From the IMG/VR virus record IMGVR_UViG_3300044822_000018, positions 1 through 51,152 of that record: a DNA stretch of 51,152 nucleotides; one strand, given 5' to 3'. Source of the stretch: a virus. Positions 40,855-49,760 of this stretch are shown here, one piece after another (position 1 is the first letter of the stretch; each line of letters opens with the position of its first letter). The notes under the pieces are model-generated. The model ran no database searches. It was given only the letters and a program-made list of their open reading frames with translations, and was not told the DNA's origin. The translations under genes and the position numbers were made by a program.

Positions 40855-41690
40855 TCTCCCGTATAGCCGTATGCCTTGTGGTTGCCTTTAATATAAAAGC
40901 TGCGATTTGTACGCACTTTGGGCGCGCGGGCATCGTCGCCTGTTCTACGCCTGTTCCAAGTGCGTAAATTACGCATTTCTTTTTCGTATTCGCCTGCCGC
41001 ATAGTTGCGCGCCTCGGCGGCTTTGTCTGAATCGTCAGAAAATTTAGCGTACTCGCACATCTTCCAGACGATAGCGTTCACAAAGTTTATCGGAAAATAC
41101 GTCGCGTCTGTTAGCAAAACCAAATCCGGCACAACAGGCACGCCATACATCGTGATAGTGCCCGCGCCACCGGGCGCTGGCTGTATGCCGAGATAGCCGC
41201 CGTCCCAGTAATACTCCGGCGCAAAGCCGCCATACCAGGGCGAGCCCGGTCCTGCCGCGCCAATGCCCTGGTAGGGAAAAATCGACGGAGCCGCGCTGAT
41301 CCAAGCCGGAGCGAACTGACCGGTGACACCGCCAGGTATTTCTACGCCTGTGGCTGTCGGCAGCATCGTGCCGCTCGAATCGTTAACGCCGATTTGCTGC
41401 CCAGACATAATTTTTTTAGTCGTGCGCGGGCACAGTTGGCCGTTAACAAATACGGCGTCTGTTGTGATTACAACAGGCGAGATTTGATACGTTGCCTGGT
41501 TAGGAATAATAGTTATGTCCCAACGCGCTTGCGGAAACAGCACGTCGCGGTTGACGGCTTTGCAAGCGTCGTTTGCGAAACTAATCATGGAATTGTCAGA
41601 CCAACGACCGTTTGACGATGGGTCGTTAAGACGCAAACGCGCCTTGCTAACTAAGTCCGAGCATTGAAGATTCGCGCCGATAACAGGCAT
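40845..41690 (-). CDS. Head-tail adaptor protein
   Basis: The gene encodes 281 residues. The N-terminal CSDLVSKARLRLNDPSSNGRWSDNSMISFANDACKAV is the classic adaptor/neck opening: helix, L-N-D, then W-S-D-ELI-like helix. Beta strands follow, then a long C-terminal helix bundle (AEARNYAAGEYEKEMRNLRTW). In podoviruses this ring binds the portal and seats the tail. It overlaps the exported glycosidase gene by one base. Confidence 0.75.
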   Translation of the reverse strand: MPVIGANLQCSDLVSKARLRLNDPSSNGRWSDNSMISFANDACKAVNRDVLFPQARWDITIIPNQATYQISPVVITTDAVFVNGQLCPRTTKKIMSGQQIGVNDSSGTMLPTATGVEIPGGVTGQFAPAWISAAPSIFPYQGIGAAGPGSPWYGGFAPEYYWDGGYLGIQPAPGGAGTITMYGVPVVPDLVLLTDATYFPINFVNAIVWKMCEYAKFSDDSDKAAEARNYAAGEYEKEMRNLRTWNRRRTGDDARAPKVRTNRSFYIKGNHKAYGYTGEWE

Positions 41691-44281
41691 TATGGGAACG
41701 GGTTCCCTTCACAGAGTGGTGCGCCTGTGGGGTTCGGGTTCGGCGTGTATCCGGTCGGGCACACGACAGGTTGCGGCGTCGCGGGGTTTGGCGTGCTGCC
41801 GGTGACGTTACCGATTTGCAGAATGATCGGCATATCCCAAACAGGCACGACGACACTCGCCAAACCAGTGTACGCCGTCAATGGAGTCGTTGTTACTGCG
41901 CCGGTTAGCGGATTGATGGCCCACGTCGTGTAGCTCGCGTTGGCTTGATTAAATCTAATAGTCGGTGTTGTCGTGGGCACCGCGATGGGGGCGAGCGGCG
42001 ATGACTGCTCAAAACCCCCATCATTCTTCCAAACAACTAACCAAAAGCTGCCATCGGCTTTTTCAAGCAACAGGCTTTTCACGTCGCTTGTGCCGTCGAT
42101 GTAATACGACAGCGATGCGTGCGGTAACGTGGCGGTGCTTGGGAATGTGTCGCCAGGGTCGTTGAGAATTTGAGAAAACGCACGCATCGACGTATACGCT
42201 GGTGTCGGGTTGAGATACCCGTCTAATAAAGCGTAGAAGTCCGAGTTATTTTCCATCGCCAGGTCGTAGATGTACACGCCATCTGCGCCGTCAGACTCAC
42301 CTTGCAGCATTGCGCGCATCGTGTACTTTGATTTGGTTGGGAAGTCGATGTACGCCGGTTGATTGCCATACGTACCATTTGCGTCATACGCACCTTCTTC
42401 GCTGACCACGACGGGCTGCACGGGGGAACTGCCGCAAATAATTTGTGTCGTAGCCATCGTTTGTGCGAGGCCCGATTCACCGGGCACAACCGTAACGTCA
42501 GGGTTGCCGACACCTGCAAAGGTATACCCGTGCAGGTTACACAGGTCCGTATACGTGCCCGGCTGCACGCCTTGCGACGTGTAATAGTTCGCCAGTGTAT
42601 TAAAGTCGAGATTGTCGCTGGCAAAGATAACCGGCGATGAAATTAGCTTAACGCTATGCGGAAACGGGCTTGCTGTTGGGCCGTAGCTGACCGAGCGCGC
42701 GCTTGACATCGCCTGCTGATTGGCGAACACGTAGGCCGCCCAATTCGACGACGTGCAAGGCGTGCCGCCAGTTGTTGGATTAGGCGTCGCGTTCGTGCTA
42801 GACCCGCATGACGCCGCAGCGGGCGACGGCGAGGCTAGGGGCAGAGTTCCGACAAATGTTCCAACTGTTGCGTTCGGATGCGGTGCTGCGGTGCTGCCGG
42901 TGTTTCCGCCGTGTTCGTAAGAGCCGTCCCCCGATGCGTTGTATTCGTTGAGTCCCTCGAATCCGCGCATGGCTAACGGGGTCGTGCCATTGTCCGTAAC
43001 GCAGTTATAAAGCGTCGTTAGGCTTGCGATGGTGCTGTAATCGACGGTGCCCGACTCAATGTCGTAGCCGAGCGGAACGAGCGTATTCTGATACCAGCCG
43101 CAGATCGTCGATACGCTCTCGGAGCCGAGCCCGTCGCGAAGATGGCGGAATACCATATCGGCCATGATATTACGGCCCGTTCCGGTTGCACCCGAGATGA
43201 GCGTGTTGCCGTTGGGTGCCGGGGTTGTGGCGTAATAGTAGAAGGCACCACCGCCGCTGTCTTGGTAGGAGAAGTGCGTATTAACGCCCTCATTGTAGAG
43301 CAGCGTGTTTGCGGGAATTGCTACAACCGGAATCGGGCTGGGATAGGGCGTTGCGGGTACGATAGACGGGCCAGGTAAAACCGATAGCGTTTCGTTTAGA
43401 ATATTTTTGGATGCAGGCCAAACGCTGTATCCAAGTTCCGACCCAAAGTACGACGCGGCGGCGTTGCTTGTCGTGGTTGGGTACGTCGCTTGTGCGTAAA
43501 CAATGTTCGAGTAGTCGACCGTCGTTGGACCGACGCCCTCAACGCTTTCGCCTGTCGTGTTGCCGACGCTGTTGCCGTTTGAGAAGTAAAACGGAGGATA
43601 CATGACGGCACTTGGATAGTACGTGCCGTCTAAACCGTTAAAGTCCCAAGCCTGCAAGACATAGGTGCCCGCTGTAGCCGACGAGATCGTGTTGCCGGAA
43701 AGAGTTTTGTTGGCCGAACTCGTCCAGGGTCCCGTTGTCGCGGCAACCGATGGCAGCGGATTTGGAACAGTTGCCGTTACGCTGCCAGGGCATCCGTTGG
43801 CATTTGCCAGGTCCACGAGAATCGTTTTTGAGGGCGTGTTGGTGCTACTCGACAGCAGTAAGCTTGCCGTTGTGCCTTCGCCGCTTGCCGCCGCGCATTT
43901 TACCCAAATACCGTATGTTGGGGAGCCGCTAGGCGTCGAGATTTCCGTCCAGCCGCTAATCGTGCCACCGGGCTGCGTCGATGATCCTAACGCTCCCTGT
44001 GCTTCAAAGACAAGCATGTGTGACGAGGACGCAGGCGTGGCGGACAACGATGCCGTGACCGTTTGGCTCCCTAAGTTTGTCGTGTTGACGCCATACCCCG
44101 GAGATTGCGCTGGATACGCCATCGCGAGCGGTGACGCGGTTGGGTACGCCGTGATCGACGGACTCGGTGAGGGCGATGCGCTGGTGACAAATGTCCAGAC
44201 ACCGGCACGACTTGAATTGTCAATCGCAAGGAAAATAGCAAATAAAGCACCTAGTATTGCTAAAATGCGAATTGACTTCAA
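41690..44281 (-). CDS. Exported GH-A-like glycosidase
   Basis: The gene encodes 863 residues. The signal peptide is IRILAILGALFAIFLAI, cut near SRA (residue 26). Next comes a beta domain with a Pro/Ser linker, then a TIM-barrel-like catalytic domain with RGFEGLNEY (E446) and VVVSEEG (E628 or E629), the acid/base and nucleophile strands of clan GH-A. A beta-sandwich and a Pro-rich Cys-containing tail close it. The TTG start has AGGA overlapping the upstream stop. It has only about two copies of the phage-wide AACAGG motif in 2.6 kb, unlike most neighbours, a hint of recent gain. Confidence 0.7.
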   Translation of the reverse strand: MKSIRILAILGALFAIFLAIDNSSRAGVWTFVTSASPSPSPSITAYPTASPLAMAYPAQSPGYGVNTTNLGSQTVTASLSATPASSSHMLVFEAQGALGSSTQPGGTISGWTEISTPSGSPTYGIWVKCAAASGEGTTASLLLSSSTNTPSKTILVDLANANGCPGSVTATVPNPLPSVAATTGPWTSSANKTLSGNTISSATAGTYVLQAWDFNGLDGTYYPSAVMYPPFYFSNGNSVGNTTGESVEGVGPTTVDYSNIVYAQATYPTTTSNAAASYFGSELGYSVWPASKNILNETLSVLPGPSIVPATPYPSPIPVVAIPANTLLYNEGVNTHFSYQDSGGGAFYYYATTPAPNGNTLISGATGTGRNIMADMVFRHLRDGLGSESVSTICGWYQNTLVPLGYDIESGTVDYSTIASLTTLYNCVTDNGTTPLAMRGFEGLNEYNASGDGSYEHGGNTGSTAAPHPNATVGTFVGTLPLASPSPAAASCGSSTNATPNPTTGGTPCTSSNWAAYVFANQQAMSSARSVSYGPTASPFPHSVKLISSPVIFASDNLDFNTLANYYTSQGVQPGTYTDLCNLHGYTFAGVGNPDVTVVPGESGLAQTMATTQIICGSSPVQPVVVSEEGAYDANGTYGNQPAYIDFPTKSKYTMRAMLQGESDGADGVYIYDLAMENNSDFYALLDGYLNPTPAYTSMRAFSQILNDPGDTFPSTATLPHASLSYYIDGTSDVKSLLLEKADGSFWLVVWKNDGGFEQSSPLAPIAVPTTTPTIRFNQANASYTTWAINPLTGAVTTTPLTAYTGLASVVVPVWDMPIILQIGNVTGSTPNPATPQPVVCPTGYTPNPNPTGAPLCEGNPFP

Positions 44282-44290
44282 GGTATTTTC

Positions 44291-45964
44291 CTAGAACTGA
44301 CTGTACGTGATAATGCCGTTCACGCCGCCAGTTCCCGTCACAACGAGGCACAATGAACGAGTAGTGGCTAATGGAGCTAGAATTGTTCCAATAGCTCCAC
44401 CGTAATTGGTACTAGCGGCGTATGCGCCTGTTATGTCAGTTGTACCGCTCCCACACGTTGCGCTTGAACTTGACTGAAGTTTAGCAGTTGTAGAGGCTCC
44501 AAGCTGCAACGAAATGCCGCAGACGTAAATATTTTTTGTGGTTGAATAGGTGACAGCGGTCGTCGTCCCGGCTGTCGTAATGTTGTCAATCGCATAACTG
44601 GAATCACACGCAATGGGCGCGTTGCCGCCTGTTGAGTTTTGCGTCGTTGCGACAATGCCAGCGTTGTGCTTAAAACCATCGATATTCGATGACGACTCAA
44701 CCTGCGAGTCCCACGAGTTTGAACCGCCGCTGTAGAGTTCGCCAAACGAGGCTGTAAAGAGCGAACCCGTTGACGAGTAGTTTTGCCCGGATGGATTAGC
44801 GTTCGATATAACTTGGCCCGCCGAACCGATAATCGACGTAGTCCCAGGGTTGCCGCCCGTATGCCAGTTGATCGTCGCGCTCGTTCCCGCGAAAGACGTC
44901 AGCGCCAGTTTCACGTTGGCGTGCGGCGCGATGTTACAGGTATACGAGTTGTTGACCGTAGTCGAGGCTACAACCCCTCCTGGCGCGTTGCCGGTACACA
45001 TCTGCGACCAGGGGAACGTGCCCGAGCCGTCGTCTGCCGTAAAGGTAAACGTGCCTGTCCAAGTACCGGAAATGTTAAACGCAAGTCCGGCGTAGCCGCC
45101 AACCGGAATAATGACGCTGCCATTAGCGGTTAATGTCTGCGAACCGGATTGACTGCCCGCATCGGTAACAAGATCACCTGTGGCTGCGGTTTGATTGACG
45201 GCGGCGCTGTTTGAGCCCGAAATCGGCCACAAGCCGCTGCTTGTCACGGTACCGGATACCGCGATAGGCGTCATGCCGGTAATGCCTTGAATCGTCTGTA
45301 CGCCCGTTGCAGGCGTTCCCGCTGCTCCCGAGCCTATAGTTGTAACACTGCCAGCTAAAGAAACTGGAACAGTCGTCGCTATCGAAACGGGCTGCGTGGC
45401 CTGGTAAAAATTTCCCGTAACCGGCACAGAAGTCGCAAGAGACACGGGCACAGTCGTGGCAATCGAAACTGGCTGAGTTGCTTGATAAAACGTACCCGAC
45501 ACAGGCACAGCGATGCCGCCTGTTATGCCTTGAATAGCCTGCGCGACTGTGCCGTTCGTGCCAGCCGCCGTAACTGAGCCGCCTGTCGAACCGCCGCCTG
45601 TTACGACGTTGACTTTGAGATTGCCACTTGCGTCAAGTTGAACGGGCGCAAATTGACCATTGGTAAGAGTTGGCGCGCTTGAATTATAAATACCGCCTGC
45701 GCCTAGAAAAGACTGAATGGTGGCAGTTTGACCGCTCGTTGTGCCCGAATACGGGAACGTGACTGTTGCGGTGCCGCCTCCCGATATGACGTTGACGTTA
45801 AGCGCGTTAGCCGATGTGCCAATAGCCGAATTACACGTTGGTACGTTAAGAACAGTTGCCAGGGCCGCAGTATACGCGCAAGTCGCGCCGTCGGCTTTGG
45901 CGATTTGCGGATAGGCAAAAGCGCACAAAAAAAGCGCGAAAGCTAGTAAATTACGAAACCGCAA
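44291..45964 (-). CDS. Exported repeat protein with virion-like beta repeats
   Basis: The gene encodes 557 residues from the TTG at 45964, which gives a textbook signal peptide (RFRN, LLAFALFLCAFAYP, cut after AKA) and an AGGTGG site eight bases upstream. The frame is open to 46003 but that start places 13 extra residues before it. Two imperfect repeats of FYQATQPVSIATTVPVSLA type lie around residues 165-220, a pattern common in phage appendage proteins. The C-terminal 250 residues are beta-rich with cysteines. It overlaps the upstream gene by 14 bases. Confidence 0.6.
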   Translation of the reverse strand: MRFRNLLAFALFLCAFAYPQIAKADGATCAYTAALATVLNVPTCNSAIGTSANALNVNVISGGGTATVTFPYSGTTSGQTATIQSFLGAGGIYNSSAPTLTNGQFAPVQLDASGNLKVNVVTGGGSTGGSVTAAGTNGTVAQAIQGITGGIAVPVSGTFYQATQPVSIATTVPVSLATSVPVTGNFYQATQPVSIATTVPVSLAGSVTTIGSGAAGTPATGVQTIQGITGMTPIAVSGTVTSSGLWPISGSNSAAVNQTAATGDLVTDAGSQSGSQTLTANGSVIIPVGGYAGLAFNISGTWTGTFTFTADDGSGTFPWSQMCTGNAPGGVVASTTVNNSYTCNIAPHANVKLALTSFAGTSATINWHTGGNPGTTSIIGSAGQVISNANPSGQNYSSTGSLFTASFGELYSGGSNSWDSQVESSSNIDGFKHNAGIVATTQNSTGGNAPIACDSSYAIDNITTAGTTTAVTYSTTKNIYVCGISLQLGASTTAKLQSSSSATCGSGTTDITGAYAASTNYGGAIGTILAPLATTRSLCLVVTGTGGVNGIITYSQF

Positions 45965-46457
45965 AACACACCACCTGCACACCGTTTGTCGGCGCTGATC
46001 CACCAGTTAAAATAGTCGCAACGGCGCGCACGGCAACAAGCGGCCAGTTTACGCGCAAAATCGGTGCCGTTCCCGAAAGCATTGGGTTTGCCATGACGCC
46101 TGTTGAGCCTTGTTCGCTAGGTCCGGGCAAAATAAACCACGATGTTAGTAAAGCCGTTGGGCTGGACCCTTTGCCTGTTGGCGTGATATTGACGCCGTTG
46201 ACGTTTTGAGTTGGTTGACCTACGGGCTGACCCGCCACGTAAATAGCGGGGTCTAGCGTGCCATACACAGTCACAGAATAGCCGACTGTTTGCGCGCCAG
46301 GGCCAATAAACTGAAACGCAAAGTCTTTAAAGCCGATAGCCTCGGTCATTTGAATACCCGAGTCTAACGCTGCGCCTGTCGATGCAGGTAAAAGGCTAAG
46401 TAATAGCTCGCCGCCGCGCAGCCCAACGCGGTTTAGTCCCGCGCCTGACGCGCCCAT
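45951..46457 (-). CDS. Structural protein of unknown type
   Basis: The gene encodes 168 residues, beta-rich, without signal peptide. It contains DFAFQFIGPGAQTVGYSVTVYGTLDP, like small beta-sandwich decoration or fibre-base modules. It follows the 217-residue gene by one base and overlaps the exported repeat protein. Probably a virion component. Confidence 0.55.
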   Translation of the reverse strand: MGASGAGLNRVGLRGGELLLSLLPASTGAALDSGIQMTEAIGFKDFAFQFIGPGAQTVGYSVTVYGTLDPAIYVAGQPVGQPTQNVNGVNITPTGKGSSPTALLTSWFILPGPSEQGSTGVMANPMLSGTAPILRVNWPLVAVRAVATILTGGSAPTNGVQVVCFAVS

Positions 46458-46458
46458 T

Positions 46459-47112
46459 TCAGTAGTCTACGCCAGGCAAAACGAGCGATTGTGCGATAAG
46501 AGGATCGCCTGCTACGGCGCGACGTATGCCAACGGGCACAATAGCCATAACGACCTGCGCGCCTGCGCCGATAGAGCCGGTCGAAGCAACAGTCGTAACG
46601 CGCAGCGTAATTTGAATCCCTGCGGGATAAACCGCGTCCCAGTTTGTCGGTACAAAGATGCCCGAACCGCCAGTAGTCGCAAGCGAAAGCCAGCCTACGT
46701 TCGGCGGTGCCTGGCCGATGAGATTGCCCGGCGTATACGCCGTGTTCGACGCTGCGGTATTAGCCGAGTTAAACGGCACATCATTGGCAAAAACACAGTT
46801 GCCTGCGACGGCTGTTACAGCGTTAACGCCCGACGTGTCGAATGTGTCGTTTGGCGCGATGTTGCCTTGTGTATATGCGCCTGAGCCGACCACAAGATTA
46901 AACGAATCGCCGCCCGCTACCGCGTCGATAGACGGCACGTAGATAACAACTTTGCGAATCTTGAAGTTAAACGGCAGAACTTTCAAACTTTGAACAGTTG
47001 CGTTGGCTACGCCCGCTCCGATAGCGCCCGCCGAACTAAGCGACGCTTCGCTCAGCGAATAAAGCGTATCAGAAGTAGGAGTTTCGTTGAGGCCGCGCAG
47101 CGTTACTGGCAT
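46459..47112 (-). CDS. Structural protein next to capsid
   Basis: The gene encodes 217 residues, beta-rich (FKIRKVVIYVPS, IQITLRVTTV, GAQVVMAIVPVGI). GGGGAGC sits seven bases before the ATG, a strong ribosome site. It lies directly after the capsid gene, so a head decoration or head-completion protein is likely. No family is recognised. Confidence 0.6.
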   Translation of the reverse strand: MPVTLRGLNETPTSDTLYSLSEASLSSAGAIGAGVANATVQSLKVLPFNFKIRKVVIYVPSIDAVAGGDSFNLVVGSGAYTQGNIAPNDTFDTSGVNAVTAVAGNCVFANDVPFNSANTAASNTAYTPGNLIGQAPPNVGWLSLATTGGSGIFVPTNWDAVYPAGIQITLRVTTVASTGSIGAGAQVVMAIVPVGIRRAVAGDPLIAQSLVLPGVDY

Positions 47113-47115
47113 TAT

Positions 47116-48069
47116 TTAGCTCCCCTGCGAGCCGACGATACCCCACGGCGTAATAAAGCCGTATGTTGACCGGAACGACGTTGCCATGTTGAAGTTTTTC
47201 GTGCTTGGTTCCATCCAAGACGACACGCGGTTTTCCCACTTGTGCCCAACGACCAGGCTGTGCGAGTCGCCTTGAATGTCGCCTGCGGCAGCGGCCACGC
47301 ACCAAAACGTCGGCGACGTGAGATACCGCACGACCATAAGCGTGACAGTATCGCGAACCACGTTGATCGTGTTCTGGTTCGAGTATACCGAATTGGGCGT
47401 GCCGAGAATTTCTTCGGCAACCTTGGCAAGCTGCGGTCCGCAGAGCAAGTAAACCGGCGTCTTGCGACGCGGCAGGCCACGGTCAGACAACATCGTTTCA
47501 AACAGGATGTACGCCTGTTGAAGCGCCTCGGGCGTTAGCTGCAACGCGCCGAGCGAATTGCTCTGGGTTAAGCCAATCATCGAGACAACGCCGGTCGGCG
47601 TGCTGCGTGGTGCCAGGGGATGAACAGTTGAGAACAGCGGCAGGCCGTCCGAGCCTAACGCCGTGGGCGAGAAGCCCAGGTTTAGCGTGTTCCAGAAAGT
47701 CAGGTCCTTCGTGACCTGTTCGGCGTCCGAGAGCATTTCGGGCAGCTTGCCCATGAAGCCAATCGCATCTTCGACTTGGGCTTCTTCGGTGATGGCCGCC
47801 GCGAGCGCGAACGTGAAGTAATTAAACGTCGTCGGAATCAACTCGAACGGCTGATCGTAAACCGGCGCGCTGCCTTCAGGCTTGTAGCGCAACGTGCCGA
47901 TTTCGGCGTAAGGCATGAACGTCGCGAAACTGCGCTTAGGATCGGTTGAAATGACGTTGAAGAATTTCTTGTAAAGCGGCGGAACTTTCGACGCTCGATT
48001 CGTAAACGAGCGTTCCATCGCTTTACTAGCGGTCTGTACGCTAGAACGGGTATTAAGAATAATCGCCAT
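47116..48069 (-). CDS. Major capsid protein, HK97 fold (Mu gpT-like)
   Basis: The gene encodes 317 residues. It shows the Mu F-type/gpT signature DGLPLFSTVHPL (about residues 142-153), an N-terminal arm and a spine-like helix (AQVEDAIGFMGKLPEMLSDAEQVTKDLTFWNTLNLGF), then a P-domain strand-helix set. Many copies form the icosahedral shell. It has three bases between its stop and the next gene, and the 308-residue protein lies just upstream. Confidence 0.85.
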   Translation of the reverse strand: MAIILNTRSSVQTASKAMERSFTNRASKVPPLYKKFFNVISTDPKRSFATFMPYAEIGTLRYKPEGSAPVYDQPFELIPTTFNYFTFALAAAITEEAQVEDAIGFMGKLPEMLSDAEQVTKDLTFWNTLNLGFSPTALGSDGLPLFSTVHPLAPRSTPTGVVSMIGLTQSNSLGALQLTPEALQQAYILFETMLSDRGLPRRKTPVYLLCGPQLAKVAEEILGTPNSVYSNQNTINVVRDTVTLMVVRYLTSPTFWCVAAAAGDIQGDSHSLVVGHKWENRVSSWMEPSTKNFNMATSFRSTYGFITPWGIVGSQGS

Positions 48070-48072
48070 GAT

Positions 48073-48999
48073 TTAGACCAATCCCGTTCCGTTGAACGAC
48101 ACAATTACTCGCTTTCCTAAATCGCCTATGCTTCCGACAACGCTTTGCACGCCATCGGACGAATTAATGATCGTACAAATCGCACCGTTAGCCGATGGAT
48201 CAACGACCCAAAAACCGCTTACGGTATCCAGCGTTAGGCCGCAGGTCGTGCCGATAAGCGCGGGCGTCCAGGTGTAAGTTTGACGCAGCGAAAATTCCCA
48301 GTACGTAAAGCCTTGCAGCTTGACGACATACGCCGTATACGCTTCGTTTGGCGTTAGCGGCGGAACTGTGACAGTCGCGCCGTAAAGACTTTGGTTGCCG
48401 ACGTTGATGCTGCCGCCGATGCCGCTGAAAAAGTTAGCGTTTGAGTCGTTGACCGCGATGCCGACGATGTTCGTGCTAGGATTCGTGGCCGCGCGTTGGA
48501 CGCCGATGCTATTGGCAAACGGGTTCGCAACAGTCACAGTCGAGCCGAGCGTCGTGCCGGTGGACTGTCTGACTTCGTAGCCAGGCAGCTTAGAAGCATA
48601 AACCGCGAAGCCGGTCGCCATAGCTGGGGCTCCGGCAGCGGCCACGCTGATCGTCGGCAAGTAGCCAGGCAATGAATTAACTACGAACTCGGTACCCGGC
48701 AGCGATTCATTAGTGGACGTGCCGGTGTAGGTCAAGACGTAATAATAAGAGCCGCCCGGTGCATTTGCCGTTACTGTCTGAGTGACAGTTACAGCCGACG
48801 CGAGCGGCCCTGCGACTCCTACGCCCGTACCGACGCCGAGCCCTGGCGGATTTACGATTGTGCCGGTCGGCGTCGAGATTAAAACATCGCCTTCGCGCCA
48901 AAACGCTGAAGGCGCTGGCACATACGATTGTTGTACCGGCGCTTCAAAACTCGGATTGCCAGCCCATTGCGGCATCAAGTACGGGATAGTCAAACCCAT
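48073..48999 (-). CDS. Beta-rich protein upstream of the capsid gene
   Basis: The gene encodes 308 residues. A Gly/Val/Thr-rich body has Ig- or fibronectin-like strands (GGSYYYVLTYTGTSTNESLPGTEF, ATGFAVYASKLPGYE). The ATG has GGGAG eight bases upstream. A promoter-like pair lies in the gap before it. Such proteins often decorate heads. Its genomic place before the capsid supports that, but no direct family match is claimed. Confidence 0.55.
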   Translation of the reverse strand: MGLTIPYLMPQWAGNPSFEAPVQQSYVPAPSAFWREGDVLISTPTGTIVNPPGLGVGTGVGVAGPLASAVTVTQTVTANAPGGSYYYVLTYTGTSTNESLPGTEFVVNSLPGYLPTISVAAAGAPAMATGFAVYASKLPGYEVRQSTGTTLGSTVTVANPFANSIGVQRAATNPSTNIVGIAVNDSNANFFSGIGGSINVGNQSLYGATVTVPPLTPNEAYTAYVVKLQGFTYWEFSLRQTYTWTPALIGTTCGLTLDTVSGFWVVDPSANGAICTIINSSDGVQSVVGSIGDLGKRVIVSFNGTGLV

Positions 49000-49030
49000 T
49001 AAAAAGCTCCCAGATTTAACATTTGAGAGC

Positions 49031-49060
49031 AGCTTATCATGCTATAACAGTTAGCGTCAA
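49031..49060 (-). promoter_or_regulatory. Putative promoter of the capsid cluster
   Basis: On the minus strand TTGACG (49060-49055) is followed after 18 bases by TAAGCT (49036-49031). The -35 matches 5 of 6, the -10 only 3 of 6. The 72-base gap 49000-49071 is one of the few in the late arm. Confidence 0.3.
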
Positions 49061-49071
49061 CAGATACACGT

Positions 49072-49329
49072 TTAACTCGATGGTGTATTTTGTCCGTTTA
49101 ACTCTTTGACAACTGCTTGATGCGCCCGATAATACGGCCCAACACCAAAAATTAAGCCAACAAGTCCAGCCCACCAATTACTAGCAAAAAAATGCAAAGC
49201 GTCAAGCGGCGTGTTGCATAGCCCCATACCCCACCCAACAACAAACATGCCCAGAATCAAACTTTGCAAGCCGAATAGCGCCGATACGGCATAAGATTTA
49301 AGCGTCTGGTATACAACAGGCGGCATCAT
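49072..49329 (-). CDS. Putative holin
   Basis: The gene encodes 85 residues from the double ATG that overlaps the lysozyme stop (ATGATG). Two transmembrane segments (SAVSALFGLQSLILGMFVVGWGMG-like and WWAGLVGLIFGVGPYY) and a polar charged tail give class II holin topology. It stands directly after the endolysin, so the pair is a lysis cassette. The longer frame to 49410 overlaps the lysozyme and has no start signal. Confidence 0.7.
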   Translation of the reverse strand: MMPPVVYQTLKSYAVSALFGLQSLILGMFVVGWGMGLCNTPLDALHFFASNWWAGLVGLIFGVGPYYRAHQAVVKELNGQNTPSS

Positions 49330-49760
49330 GGCGGCGTTAAAAATAAGGCTTTTTCGGCTGCGCGCCTGTTGACCAGGCCCTGAAGTACGCGCCCGCCTGC
49401 ATAAACCCAACGACTAAATTCGTTAGCGGCTAAATCAAACTTGCGCTGATTTACATAGAACATGAGCGTAGAATCGGCCAACGCCGTAATGCCTAAGTTA
49501 TACGCAAAACTAACAAGCGCGCTAAATTGATTAGGATTTAGCACAACGTCAGTTTCGTTTTGGACTTGGTTGGCGACTTCTTGTAACTGTTCGACGAGCC
49601 ATACTTCGGCTTGGGTTTGCGTGCATGTTTGACCTGGCACAACGCCGGAAGTGCGCCCGTAGCCTATCGTCCAGACGCCTACAGGATCGGCGTAGGCGAC
49701 CAGGCTACAGCCCTCAAAACGCTTGACTAGCTCTAAGCCCGCGCTGTTGATGCTAGGCAT
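49326..49760 (-). CDS. GH24 endolysin (T4-type lysozyme)
   Basis: The gene encodes 144 residues. GLELVKRFEGCSLVAYADPVGVWTIGYGRTSG holds the Glu...Asp...Thr catalytic set of the E-8-D-5-T form (E16 in RFEG, D25 in ADP, T in WTIGYG). The rest fits the lysozyme helical lobe (NQFSALVSFAYNLG, NRRAAEKALF). It cuts the glycan strand of peptidoglycan. No signal peptide, so it needs the adjacent holin. Unusually it is placed between scaffold-region genes and the capsid genes. Confidence 0.9.
   Translation of the reverse strand: MPSINSAGLELVKRFEGCSLVAYADPVGVWTIGYGRTSGVVPGQTCTQTQAEVWLVEQLQEVANQVQNETDVVLNPNQFSALVSFAYNLGITALADSTLMFYVNQRKFDLAANEFSRWVYAGGRVLQGLVNRRAAEKALFLTPP

Noticed and set aside
43665-44294. 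209-codon frame on the + strand
   Set aside because: It is antisense to the exported glycosidase with its signal peptide and catalytic motifs, and has no operon context.
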